Positions 1-7,827 of a DNA stretch of 13,907 bases are shown here, piece after piece (position 1 is the stretch's first letter; each line of letters begins with the position of its first letter). The notes below the pieces were generated by a model that saw nothing but the letters and a program-made list of their open reading frames with translations, searched no databases and had not been told where the DNA came from. A program made the position numbers and the translations under genes. The DNA is from Deltaproteobacteria bacterium. GTDB lineage: Bacteria > Desulfobacterota > Desulfobacteria > Desulfobacterales > SURF-7. The stretch lies in contig JAFDJC010000055.1 of the NCBI GenBank assembly GCA_019307665.1, positions 1-13,907 on the forward strand, given 5' to 3'.

Positions 1-1829
1 AAAGCAAAGGGTATCCGCTGGTATTTGTAGGGGATGTTGTGGGTACCGGTTCATCAAGAAAATCAGCCGCCAATTCATTGATATGGCATATCGGCAAAGA
101 TATTCCATATGTCCCGAATAAGCGGCAGGGCGGTTTTGTATTAGGCGGCAAGATCGCTCCTATTTTCTTCAATACACTGGAAGATGCCGGCGCACTGCCT
201 GTGGAGTGCGACATAGGGGAAATTAATAATGGAGACGTGATCACAATATTTCCCTATGAAGGAAAAATTGCAAATGCTGAAACCAATAAAACCATTTCTG
301 AATTCACGCTAAAATCAAAGGTCCTGCTGGATGAGGTCAGAGCCGGCGGCAGGATTCCCCTTATTATCGGAAGACGTTTAACCGAAAAAACATGCGAGGC
401 CCTAGGAAAAAAAATGCCGCCTGTTTTTCAGAGACCTGATTCTGCTCCGGATACCGGAAAGGGCTTTACGCTGGCTCAGAAAATTGTTGGCCGCGCCTGT
501 GGAACAGAAGGCGTCAGGTCGGGAACTTACTGTGAGCCTACCATGGCCACAGTCGGGTCTCAAGATACGACCGGGCCGATGACCAGGGATGAACTGAATG
601 AGTTGGCATGTCTTAAGTTTTCAGCAGGCCTTGTCATGCAGTCCTTCTGCCATACCGCTGCATATCCCAAACCTGTTGACATAAAAATGCACAAAACACT
701 TCCGAAATTTTTTACATCAAGAGAAGGTGTTTCTTTAAAACCGGGAGACGGTGTTATCCATTCATGGCTTAACCGGATGATACTCCCTGATACCGTAGGA
801 ACAGGCGGTGATTCACATACGCGATTTCCTTTGGGTATCAGTTTTCCGGCAGGATCAGGGCTGGTCGCCTTTGGTGCAGCCATGGGTATGATACCCCTGG
901 ATATGCCGGAATCCGTTCTTGTGAGATTTCAAGGCCGTCTAAAACCGGGGATAACCCTCCGCGATCTGGTCAATGCCATCCCTTATACCGCAATCCAACA
1001 GGGCCTTTTAACCAAAAAAAAGGAAGGTAAAAAAAATATTTTTTCAGGGCGCATTCTTGAAATGGAAGGCCTTCCTGATCTTTCAGTTGACCAGGCATTT
1101 GAACTCACCGATGCTTCAGCCGAGCGTTCAGCAGCTGCAGCGGTTATTCAGCTCAACAGGGAATCTGTAGTCGAACACATGAAATCAAACAGGTTTTTCC
1201 TTGAGCAGCTTGTTTCAGAAGGTTACAAAGACAGGGACACAATTAAAAAACGCATACAAAAGATTGAAGAATGGATATCAAGTCCTGAACTCCTGGAAAG
1301 AGATAATGATGCCGAATATATCCAAATTGTCGATATTAATTTAAATGAAATAAAGGAGCCGATCCTTGCCTGCCCGAATGATCCGGATGATGTTCGTCTT
1401 TTGTCGGAAGTCAGCGGAACAAAAATCGACGAGGTTTTCATTGGCTCATGCATGACCAGTATCGGACATTTTCGAGCTGCCGGAAAGCTTCTTGAAGGGA
1501 AAACCGATCTTCCCGTACGTCTTTGGATGACACCACCCACAAGAATGGACCAGGAACAGTTGAGAAAAGAGGGATATTATGGCATATTGGAAAAGGCAGG
1601 CGCGAGAATGGAGATGCCCGGATGTTCCCTGTGCATGGGAAACCAGGCCAGGGTTGCCGGGAATGCAACGGTGATGTCTACTTCTACCCGAAATTTTCCA
1701 AACAGGATGGGTGATAATGCGAATGCTTTTCTCGGCTCAGCCGAACTGGCCGCAATCTGTGCCATTGAAGGAAAGATGCCTGATTTAAAAACATATATGA
1801 ATTATGTCAATGGAGGATGTTATGAGTGA
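1..1829 (+). CDS. acnB: Aconitate hydratase B, 5'-truncated by window edge
   Basis: AcnB-type aconitase converts citrate to isocitrate through cis-aconitate (family knowledge) with a 4Fe-4S cluster, in the cytoplasm. The reading frame is open to the left edge (first whole codon at base 3), so the GTG at 39 is internal; E. coli AcnB continues upstream from the same YPLVFVGDVVGTGSSRKSA segment. About 609 residues of a protein usually near 865 are present. The three cluster cysteines are visible: one in FIGSCMTS (codon 1449-1451) and two in GCSLCMGN (codons 1623 and 1632). Their spacing, 58 then 3 residues, is close to E. coli (59 then 3). The C-terminus stops about 65 residues after the last cysteine, some 28 fewer than in E. 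coli, so the far C-terminal extension is absent. The last 8 bases overlap the dodecin start. Two A8 tracts lie at about 1014-1036 in a lysine-rich stretch. Identity is very secure; the missing part is only a window effect. Confidence 0.97.
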   Translation, partial: SKGYPLVFVGDVVGTGSSRKSAANSLIWHIGKDIPYVPNKRQGGFVLGGKIAPIFFNTLEDAGALPVECDIGEINNGDVITIFPYEGKIANAETNKTISEFTLKSKVLLDEVRAGGRIPLIIGRRLTEKTCEALGKKMPPVFQRPDSAPDTGKGFTLAQKIVGRACGTEGVRSGTYCEPTMATVGSQDTTGPMTRDELNELACLKFSAGLVMQSFCHTAAYPKPVDIKMHKTLPKFFTSREGVSLKPGDGVIHSWLNRMILPDTVGTGGDSHTRFPLGISFPAGSGLVAFGAAMGMIPLDMPESVLVRFQGRLKPGITLRDLVNAIPYTAIQQGLLTKKKEGKKNIFSGRILEMEGLPDLSVDQAFELTDASAERSAAAAVIQLNRESVVEHMKSNRFFLEQLVSEGYKDRDTIKKRIQKIEEWISSPELLERDNDAEYIQIVDINLNEIKEPILACPNDPDDVRLLSEVSGTKIDEVFIGSCMTSIGHFRAAGKLLEGKTDLPVRLWMTPPTRMDQEQLRKEGYYGILEKAGARMEMPGCSLCMGNQARVAGNATVMSTSTRNFPNRMGDNANAFLGSAELAAICAIEGKMPDLKTYMNYVNGGCYE

Positions 1830-2046
1830 TAGTGTTTACAAAATAATTGAACTGGTCGGGACCAGCACAAAATCATGGGAAGATGCTGCAAGAAATGCGG
1901 TGGAAACTGCAGGTAAAACACTTGTTGATTTAAGGATTGCAGAGGTCTCAAAGCTTGATATGAAAATGGAAAATGGCAAGGTCACTGCATACCGAGCAAG
2001 AATTTCCCTTTCAATCAAGTATGATACTGAAGTGAAAAAGTGGTAG
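1822..2046 (+). CDS. Dodecin family protein, 74 aa
   Basis: Dodecins are small beta-alpha-beta-beta proteins that assemble into hollow dodecamers and commonly bind flavin (family knowledge). The sequence shows the typical VYKIIELVGTS first strand, SWEDAARNAV helix, LVDLRIAEV second strand and YRARISLSIKYD third strand. I choose the ATG at 1822 rather than the in-frame ATGs at 1804 and 1810: it has a GGAGG Shine-Dalgarno at 1812-1816 with a 5-base gap, and the protein then has normal family length. The start overlaps the acnB stop (bases 1822-1829), so translation is probably coupled. The flavin-stacking Trp of the classical LDWFEV motif is replaced by Ile39, and the flavin-contacting Gln of the last strand by Arg58, so classical flavin binding is doubtful. 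Family assignment is secure; the ligand is unknown. Confidence 0.92.
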   Translation: MSDSVYKIIELVGTSTKSWEDAARNAVETAGKTLVDLRIAEVSKLDMKMENGKVTAYRARISLSIKYDTEVKKW

Positions 2047-2052
2047 GCCAAA

Positions 2053-2862
2053 TCATACCAGGCCTTCATATGCTGTAGGAACGCGTTCGTCAAGATAGGA
2101 AACGCTCTGTCTGTACTTGTCCATCTCACAAGGATCAAGCTTTGCAATAATGGTGGCAGGGCTGTTTCCTTCTACTGCAGCCATTACCTCTCCAAAAGGT
2201 GAAACAATCCTTGAGCAACCGCCGTATGTCAGGTTCTTGTCTCTGCCGCTGCTGTTTGCAGCCACCATAAAGACCTGATTTTCAACAGCCCTTGCTCTCA
2301 ATAAAGTATTCCAGTGGTCAATACGCTCAATCGGCCACTGGGCTGCTGTCAGAACAACCCAGGCTCTTTTAAGAGCAACTGCTCTGCAAAGTTCCGGGAA
2401 TCTCAGGTCATAGCAGATCATAAGGCCAATCAGCCCTTTGGATGTATTACAAACAACAGAGCTGCTGCCGGCGGAAAAATATTTATGCTCTCGGGTTGGT
2501 GAAAAAAGGTGTACTTTGCGGTATGAGCCTGCAACAGAACCGTCCATATCAATAACATACATGGTGTTATAGATACTCTTTCCTGATGCTTCAGGCATTG
2601 AGCCTGCTATTATAATCCTGTGTTGTTTCGCTTTTTCGGAAAGTTTTTCAATAATATCGGGTAAATCTTTGGCATGTTCATGAAGTTTTCTGTTATCAAA
2701 ACCGCATGACCACATCTCAGGAAGAAGCACAAGCTCAGCCCCCTGATCGGCTAAAAGGTCTGTTTGGCCAAAAGCGGTTTCAAGGTTTGACCTGGTGTCG
2801 CCGGTCTTAACATCAAACTGAACAATTCCGGCTGTAAACGTATGTGGTCTGGTCATAGACAT
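2053..2862 (-). CDS. Carbon-nitrogen hydrolase (nitrilase superfamily, omega-amidase/Nit2-like)
   Basis: This enzyme class hydrolyses amide C-N bonds; close relatives (YafV, Nit2) deamidate 2-oxoglutaramate or the keto-acid from methionine salvage. The Glu-Lys-Cys triad is visible, counting from the ATG at 2862: Glu49 in LLPEMW, Lys116 in YRKVHLF, Cys150 in MICYDLRFPE. The 269-residue length fits the omega-amidase branch, and the C-terminus (YLDERVPTAYE) resembles the YafV end. The frame stays open to an ATG at 2955, but the extra 31 residues do not look like the family and neither start has a good Shine-Dalgarno; ATG 2856 is a third option. It lies downstream of the oxidoreductase gene on the same strand, 141 bases away with no clear terminator between, so read-through is plausible. 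Its stop is 6 bases from the convergent dodecin stop. The class is secure; the exact substrate is inferred. Confidence 0.88.
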   Translation of the reverse strand: MSMTRPHTFTAGIVQFDVKTGDTRSNLETAFGQTDLLADQGAELVLLPEMWSCGFDNRKLHEHAKDLPDIIEKLSEKAKQHRIIIAGSMPEASGKSIYNTMYVIDMDGSVAGSYRKVHLFSPTREHKYFSAGSSSVVCNTSKGLIGLMICYDLRFPELCRAVALKRAWVVLTAAQWPIERIDHWNTLLRARAVENQVFMVAANSSGRDKNLTYGGCSRIVSPFGEVMAAVEGNSPATIIAKLDPCEMDKYRQSVSYLDERVPTAYEGLV

Positions 2863-3003
2863 TTTAGACTTTGCAAAAAGCTGCAGATTACATTCAAATC
2901 TGGGCACCCCTATTGCAACTCCATTATAATTCCTATAATTACGGAAAAAGGCCATCTCCGATATACTGGAAACAGCCTTTTAAGATTAATTTATTAACAG
3001 CCA

Positions 3004-6000
3004 CTATTGCTCTTTTTCTTCACCGGGTCCTTCATCGGAATCCTCCGAGCCACCACCCGCCATAAGTTTCAACTTTTTATATCGCGCGTTAAACTCTTTT
3101 TCGAGCTGTGCATGAAGCCTTTTTGCTTCTTCTGGAAAGGTTTTCTCAAGAGACGCGTATCTGACTTCTCCTTTCAAAAAATCGCGCAAACTGCCGTCCG
3201 GCTCCTTTGAGTCCAGAATAAATGGATTTTTGCCTTCTGCTTCAAGCAGCGGATTATAGCGGTACAACGGCCAGTACCCTGACTGGACCGCAAGCTTTAT
3301 CTCTTCCTGACTTTTGCCCATCCCTTTCATAATGCCGTGATTAATACAGGGAGAGTATGCCATCATCAAAGAGGGCCCGTCATAGCTTTCAGCCTCGGAA
3401 AATGCTTTTATCAGCTGCTGTTTATTTGCACCCATTCCAACATTTGCAACATAAACATAGCCGTATGTCATGGCCATGCCGCCAAGGTCCTTTTTAGCGG
3501 TTTTCTTTCCGGAAGCAGCGAACTTGGCTATAGAACCGGTGGGTGTTGCTTTTGAAGATTGGCCGCCTGTATTGGAATAAACTTCCGTATCAAATACCAT
3601 GACGTTGATATCTTCTCCGGATGCAAGAACATGGTCGATCCCACCATATGAAATATCGTATGCAGAACCATCGCCCACAAATATCCAGTAAGACCTTTTC
3701 GTAAACAAATCAGCCATGCTGTAAATTTCATCCAAAAGCAGATTCCCTTTCAGCGACGGCAGCAGTTTTTTCATGATGTCACCGTATTTTTTTGATTCTA
3801 CGGGATCTTTCATATTGCCAAGCCAGCCGCTCATTGCGTCTTTAAGGTCCTGGGATATGTCGGTACCAATCGCTTCATTGATCAGTGCTGCAAGTTTTGT
3901 CCGCCGCTGAATCGTTCCGAGAAACATTCCATAGGTAAATTCAGCAGGATCTTCGAAAAGTGAGTTACCCCATGTTGGGCCGAACCCATCTTTGTTTACG
4001 CAGTAGGGAATAGCCGGAGCAGACCCTCCCCATATGGAAGTACATCCTGTAGCGTTACCGATCACCATTCTTTCACCAAACATCTGTGTCAGAAGCTTTG
4101 CATACGGCGTTTCACCGCATCCTGCACATGCACCCGAAAACTCGAGAAGCGGCTGGCAAAACTGGCTTCCCTTGATGCTGTTGCGTTTTAAAAGGTTATC
4201 CCTAACTGGAAGCTTTTCAAAATATTCATTGTTCGGAACCTGTATTTCCGTCTGTGTTTCCAGCGGTTTCATCACAAGTGCCGGTTTTTTGGCAGGACAG
4301 ATATCAGCGCAGTTTCCGCATCCCATGCAGTCCAATGCATTGACCTGTATTCTGAAATGATATTCCTTTAATTCCTTTCCAAGTGCTTTTTTAGCTTCAA
4401 ATGCTGAAGGTGCGTTATTCATCTCCTCATCGGTCAGAAGAACGGGACGGATCGCTGCATGGGGGCAAACCATTGCACACTGGTTGCACTGGATGCAATT
4501 TTCCATAACCCATTCAGGAACATTGATCGCAACGCCGCGTTTTTCATACTTGGTTGTGGCAACCGGGAAAATGCCGTCAACGGTAAAAGCGCTTACAGGC
4601 AGTTTATCTCCCTGCTGTGCAAGCATCGGACGCATGACATTCTTAACAAACTCTGGTTCGTCTGCATCAGTTTCAGCGCCTTCTGCTGCGTCTTTCCATG
4701 AGTCCGGATAGTTGATCTCCACCAGGTTGGACAAGGTATGGTCCACAGCACTATGGTTCATGTTGACAATCTTTTCGCCTTTTTTGCTGAACAACTGAAC
4801 AATCTGGTCCTTGAGATAATTCACTGCATCATCCACCGGTATCACATTGGCGAGCTTGAAAAATGCAGTTTGCATGATCATATTAATCCTGCCGCCAAGG
4901 CCGACCTCGGATGCGATTTTGACTGCATCGATATTGTAAAATTTTAATTTTTTCCGTGCAATGGTCTGCTTCAGTTCAGCCGGCAGCTTTTCTTCCATGT
5001 CTTCAAGGCTCCATCTGGAGTTCATCAGAAAAGTCCCGCCGTCCTTTATGCCCTCAAGAAGATCGTAAATATACACATAACTCGATTTGTGGCATGCAAT
5101 ATAATCTGCTGAATCTATTAGATATGTAGACTGAATCGGTGTTTTGCCAAAACGAAGGTGAGACATTGTCACGCCGCCTGATTTTTTGGAGTCGTAGGCA
5201 AAATATGCCTGGGCATACATGTCGGTATTGTCACCGATAATTTTGATGGCGCTCTTGTTTGCACCCACTGTTCCATCAGCGCCCAGACCCCAGAATTTAC
5301 ACTGTACCGTTCCTTCGGGAGCGACATCAAAGCCTTGCTCCACCGGCAGTGACGTATTGGTGACATCATCAATGATACCCACAGTGAAATGATTTTTCGG
5401 GCTGCCTTCATTCATGTTGTCGAATACAGCCTTGACCATTCCGGGATTGAATTCTTTGGAACTCAATCCGTAACGACCACCGAGAATCAAAGGTGGCTTG
5501 CCGCCTTTTTCCATATAAGCCGTACAGACATCAACATAAAGGGGATCTCCAAGAGAACCCGGCTCCTTTGTACGATCAAGCACGGTAATTTTCTTCACTG
5601 TCTCAGGAATCATTTCCAACAAATGCTCGGCGGAAAAAGGCCTGTAAAGGCGGACTTTAACCAAACCGACTTTTTCACCCTTGCCAATCATATAGTTGAC
5701 AGTCTCTTCTAATGTTTCGCATGAAGAACCCATGGAGATGATGACACGTTGGGCATCCAACGCACCGACATAATCGAAAAGCCTATAGCTTCGTCCTGTC
5801 AGGTCGCTTACTTTTTTCATATAATCAGCAACAATACCTACAGTTTTCATGCGATACGGATTGGCTGCCTCCGCCCCCTGGAAATAGATGTCAGGATTCT
5901 GGGCCGTACCTCTAATTTCCGGCCTTTCAGGACTGACGCCTCGTGCACGAAATTTTTTCACTGCTTCCATGTTGACCAGCTTGGCCATGTCTTCATACTC

Positions 6001-6558
6001 GATTATTTCGATTTTCTGGATTTCATGGGAGGTCCTGAAACCATCAAAGAAATGAAGAAACGGGATGCTGGACTCAATGGCCGCAAGATGAGCAACAAGC
6101 CCGAGATCCATGGCTTCCTGAACCGACGCGGAAGCTATCAGAGCAAAACCGGTCTGCCTCACCGCCATGACATCCTGATGATCACCGAATATCGAAAGTG
6201 CATGGGTAGCCAATGAACGTGCTGTAACATGAAGTACGGCCGGAAGGAGTTCTCCGGACATTTTATACATATTGGGAATCATTAAAAGGAGTCCCTGGGA
6301 CGCAGTAAAGGATGATGTCAGTGCCCCTGAAGCAAGGGCTCCGTGTACAGATGCGGCTGCACCGGCTTCAGACTGAAGCTGACGAATCAGCAATGTTTGC
6401 CCGAATATATTTTTCCGGCCACCTGCAGCCCATTCATCAGCTTCTTCACCTATGGGCGATGAAGGTGTAATCGGATAAATAGCCGCAACATCACTCATTG
6501 CATAAGCAACATGAGCCGCAGCTGTGTTTCCGTCTAGTGTTTTCATTTTTTTTGCCAT
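3004..6558 (-). CDS. nifJ: Pyruvate:ferredoxin (flavodoxin) oxidoreductase, single-chain
   Basis: PFOR oxidises pyruvate and CoA to acetyl-CoA and CO2 with reduction of ferredoxin, or the reverse, in the cytoplasm. The 1184 residues carry all expected sites, and their numbering coincides with what I recall for Desulfovibrio africanus PFOR: Thr31, Glu64 and Arg114 for pyruvate/thiamine diphosphate; Asp963, Thr991, Val993 and Asn996 for Mg-thiamine diphosphate; Cys811, 814, 839 and 1071 for the proximal cluster. A two-cluster ferredoxin domain has Cys688/691/694/698 and Cys744/747/750/754. The long C-terminal extension (domain VII) of D. africanus is absent; instead there is a short Gly/Asp/Glu-rich tail of about 17 residues. 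The start is fixed by an AGGAG 7 bases before the ATG. It is transcribed divergently from the YchF-like gene and leads into the nitrilase-family gene. Complete and intact. Confidence 0.98.
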   Translation of the reverse strand: MAKKMKTLDGNTAAAHVAYAMSDVAAIYPITPSSPIGEEADEWAAGGRKNIFGQTLLIRQLQSEAGAAASVHGALASGALTSSFTASQGLLLMIPNMYKMSGELLPAVLHVTARSLATHALSIFGDHQDVMAVRQTGFALIASASVQEAMDLGLVAHLAAIESSIPFLHFFDGFRTSHEIQKIEIIEYEDMAKLVNMEAVKKFRARGVSPERPEIRGTAQNPDIYFQGAEAANPYRMKTVGIVADYMKKVSDLTGRSYRLFDYVGALDAQRVIISMGSSCETLEETVNYMIGKGEKVGLVKVRLYRPFSAEHLLEMIPETVKKITVLDRTKEPGSLGDPLYVDVCTAYMEKGGKPPLILGGRYGLSSKEFNPGMVKAVFDNMNEGSPKNHFTVGIIDDVTNTSLPVEQGFDVAPEGTVQCKFWGLGADGTVGANKSAIKIIGDNTDMYAQAYFAYDSKKSGGVTMSHLRFGKTPIQSTYLIDSADYIACHKSSYVYIYDLLEGIKDGGTFLMNSRWSLEDMEEKLPAELKQTIARKKLKFYNIDAVKIASEVGLGGRINMIMQTAFFKLANVIPVDDAVNYLKDQIVQLFSKKGEKIVNMNHSAVDHTLSNLVEINYPDSWKDAAEGAETDADEPEFVKNVMRPMLAQQGDKLPVSAFTVDGIFPVATTKYEKRGVAINVPEWVMENCIQCNQCAMVCPHAAIRPVLLTDEEMNNAPSAFEAKKALGKELKEYHFRIQVNALDCMGCGNCADICPAKKPALVMKPLETQTEIQVPNNEYFEKLPVRDNLLKRNSIKGSQFCQPLLEFSGACAGCGETPYAKLLTQMFGERMVIGNATGCTSIWGGSAPAIPYCVNKDGFGPTWGNSLFEDPAEFTYGMFLGTIQRRTKLAALINEAIGTDISQDLKDAMSGWLGNMKDPVESKKYGDIMKKLLPSLKGNLLLDEIYSMADLFTKRSYWIFVGDGSAYDISYGGIDHVLASGEDINVMVFDTEVYSNTGGQSSKATPTGSIAKFAASGKKTAKKDLGGMAMTYGYVYVANVGMGANKQQLIKAFSEAESYDGPSLMMAYSPCINHGIMKGMGKSQEEIKLAVQSGYWPLYRYNPLLEAEGKNPFILDSKEPDGSLRDFLKGEVRYASLEKTFPEEAKRLHAQLEKEFNARYKKLKLMAGGGSEDSDEGPGEEKEQ

Positions 6559-6624
6559 AAGAAAGCTCCTTTGCTGAATTATATGAAAAACTCTTTAAGA
6601 GATTTAAAACAAAAAGGGCCCGCC

Positions 6625-6681
6625 AAACAAACTGGGGTAATAAAAAGTGTCAAATTTATATTAATTGTTCCTGTTTGTAAA
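6625..6681 (-). promoter_or_regulatory. Candidate promoter region for the PFOR gene
   Basis: On the minus strand, TTTACA (6681-6676) and TATAAA (6660-6655) are separated by 15 bases, a short spacer. A perfect -35 TTGACA (6653-6648) also occurs, but the hexamer 17 bases after it, TTGTTT (6630-6625), is a poor -10. Either would give a leader of about 60 to 90 bases. Within that leader lies an 11-base perfect palindrome, CTCTTTAAGAG, at 6591-6601, a possible operator. No known regulator site, such as a Rex box, is recognised. Visual consensus matching only. Confidence 0.35.
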
Positions 6682-6689
6682 GAAAAATA

Positions 6690-6718
6690 TTGAACCCGAT
6701 GATGATATCCGGTTAAAT
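6690..6718 (+). promoter_or_regulatory. Candidate sigma70-type promoter for the YchF-like/recN pair
   Basis: TTGAAC (6690-6695) and TTAAAT (6713-6718) are 17 bases apart, each matching 4 of 6 consensus bases. The start point would be near 6725, giving a leader of about 36 bases before the ATG at 6761. The ribosome site AAGGAG (6746-6751) is strong. The rest of the 202-base divergent gap (6559-6760) is AT-rich, with no small ORF or terminator that I can support. Confidence 0.4.
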
Positions 6719-6760
6719 ACGTTTTTAATAAATCAGTATTAAATTAAGGAGTATTCAAAG

Positions 6761-7798
6761 ATGAAACTCGGTATTATCGGCCTTGATGGGTCAGAAAAGT
6801 CAAGTATATTTGAGGCATTAACCAAAAATATTGCAGCGCCTGAACTAAGATCAGGTCTCAAAGGGGAAAACCGAATCGGAACCATCAATGTTCCCGACAG
6901 CAGGGTCAACACTTTAGAAGATATGTATCAGCCCGCAAAAACTTCATATGCAAAAATTGAATACTTTTTGCCCGGGGAGATCACGAAAAAAAGAGATCAG
7001 AACATATGGAACAGTGTGAGAGACTGTGATGCATTGATTCACGTTGTTCAAAACTTCCAAGGCTTTTCTTCTGAAAAACCAAATCCTTTTAAAGCATTTC
7101 TCGAACTTGAAGAAGACATGATACTGTCAGATATAGGTGTTGTTGAAAAACGGATAGAGCGAATCGATCTTGATAAAAAACGAGGTAAACAAGTAAACCC
7201 GGAGGAAATTTCGCTATTAAAGGATTGCATTTTAAAACTGGAAAGCGAAGCACCCTTAAGAAAATATCCTCTTCTTGCATCAGCGCATATTCTTAAAGGG
7301 TTTGCCTTTATTTCTGCAAAACCCCTCCTTGTTCTCTATAATAACAGCGATGATGATGACAATATGCCTGATGTCGAGAAAATTCAAGCATCCCAGGCCG
7401 GCTGTATGGTGATCAAGGGCAAGCTCGAACATGAAATCGCACAGATGTCCGATGATGAAGCTGAAGAATTTATGGCTGAGTTTAATATCAGCGCATCAGC
7501 CATGGATCGCGTCATCAGAAAGTCGTATGAAATATTAGGGCGCATCTCTTTTTTTACGGTGGGCAGTGATGAAGTAAGGGCCTGGACCATCCGAAAAGAG
7601 ACCCAGGCTCTGGACGCAGCAGATATTATTCATTCGGATATAAAAAAAGGGTTTATTCGAGCAGAAGTTCTGTCATATGATGATTTAATGTCGGCAGGAT
7701 CGCACAATGAAGCCAAGAAAAAGGGGACGGTGAGACTGGAGGGCAAGACTTACAATGTTCAGGACGGCGATATTATTAATTTCAGATTCAATGTATAA
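6761..7798 (+). CDS. YchF/OBG-family P-loop protein with degenerate Walker A, C-terminal TGS domain
   Basis: The protein aligns along its length with YchF, an Obg-family ATPase that associates with ribosomes. Visible parts are an N-terminal P-loop domain (about 1-125), a helical insertion (about 125-170, VVEKRIERID onward), return to the P-loop fold with LLVLYNN near 189-195, and a well-kept C-terminal TGS domain (about 262-345) with VRAWTIRKE, KKGFIRAEV and VQDGDIINFRFNV. The P-loop reads GLDGSEKSS: the glycine before the invariant lysine is Glu12, where YchF has NVGKST. The YchF DIAGLVKG switch segment is also not recognisable; residues 67-80 read EYFLPGEITKKRDQ. Nucleotide binding may be weak or lost. 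At 345 residues it is slightly shorter than E. coli YchF (363). AAGGAG lies 9 bases before the ATG. recN starts 29 bases downstream, so the two are probably cotranscribed. It looks like a paralog rather than the housekeeping YchF; its function is unknown. Confidence 0.85.
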   Translation: MKLGIIGLDGSEKSSIFEALTKNIAAPELRSGLKGENRIGTINVPDSRVNTLEDMYQPAKTSYAKIEYFLPGEITKKRDQNIWNSVRDCDALIHVVQNFQGFSSEKPNPFKAFLELEEDMILSDIGVVEKRIERIDLDKKRGKQVNPEEISLLKDCILKLESEAPLRKYPLLASAHILKGFAFISAKPLLVLYNNSDDDDNMPDVEKIQASQAGCMVIKGKLEHEIAQMSDDEAEEFMAEFNISASAMDRVIRKSYEILGRISFFTVGSDEVRAWTIRKETQALDAADIIHSDIKKGFIRAEVLSYDDLMSAGSHNEAKKKGTVRLEGKTYNVQDGDIINFRFNV

Positions 7799-7827
7799 TA
7801 ACATATAATAATGCATAACCAGGTATC

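Noticed and set aside
39..41. GTG as the start of acnB
   Set aside because: The frame is open to the left edge and the upstream residues match the conserved AcnB segment before GTGSSRKS, so the GTG is internal.
1014..1036. Two A8 tracts in acnB as a frameshift or phase-variation site
   Set aside because: The frame continues intact and the region encodes a lysine-rich loop (KKKEGKKN) also present in E. coli AcnB; such A tracts are expected in lysine codons.
2955..3003. Intrinsic terminator between the PFOR and nitrilase-family genes
   Set aside because: Only a direct repeat (GGCTGTT twice) is present, with no stable stem followed by T residues.
4054..4065. GTTACCGATCAC, one mismatch from the ribbon-helix-helix operator pattern, inside the PFOR gene
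   Set aside because: It is an isolated, imperfect copy encoding conserved residues far from any promoter; most likely chance.
6591..6601. CTCTTTAAGAG palindrome as a hairpin or riboswitch in the PFOR leader
   Set aside because: The one-base loop cannot form a hairpin and the leader is too short for a riboswitch; kept only as a possible operator.
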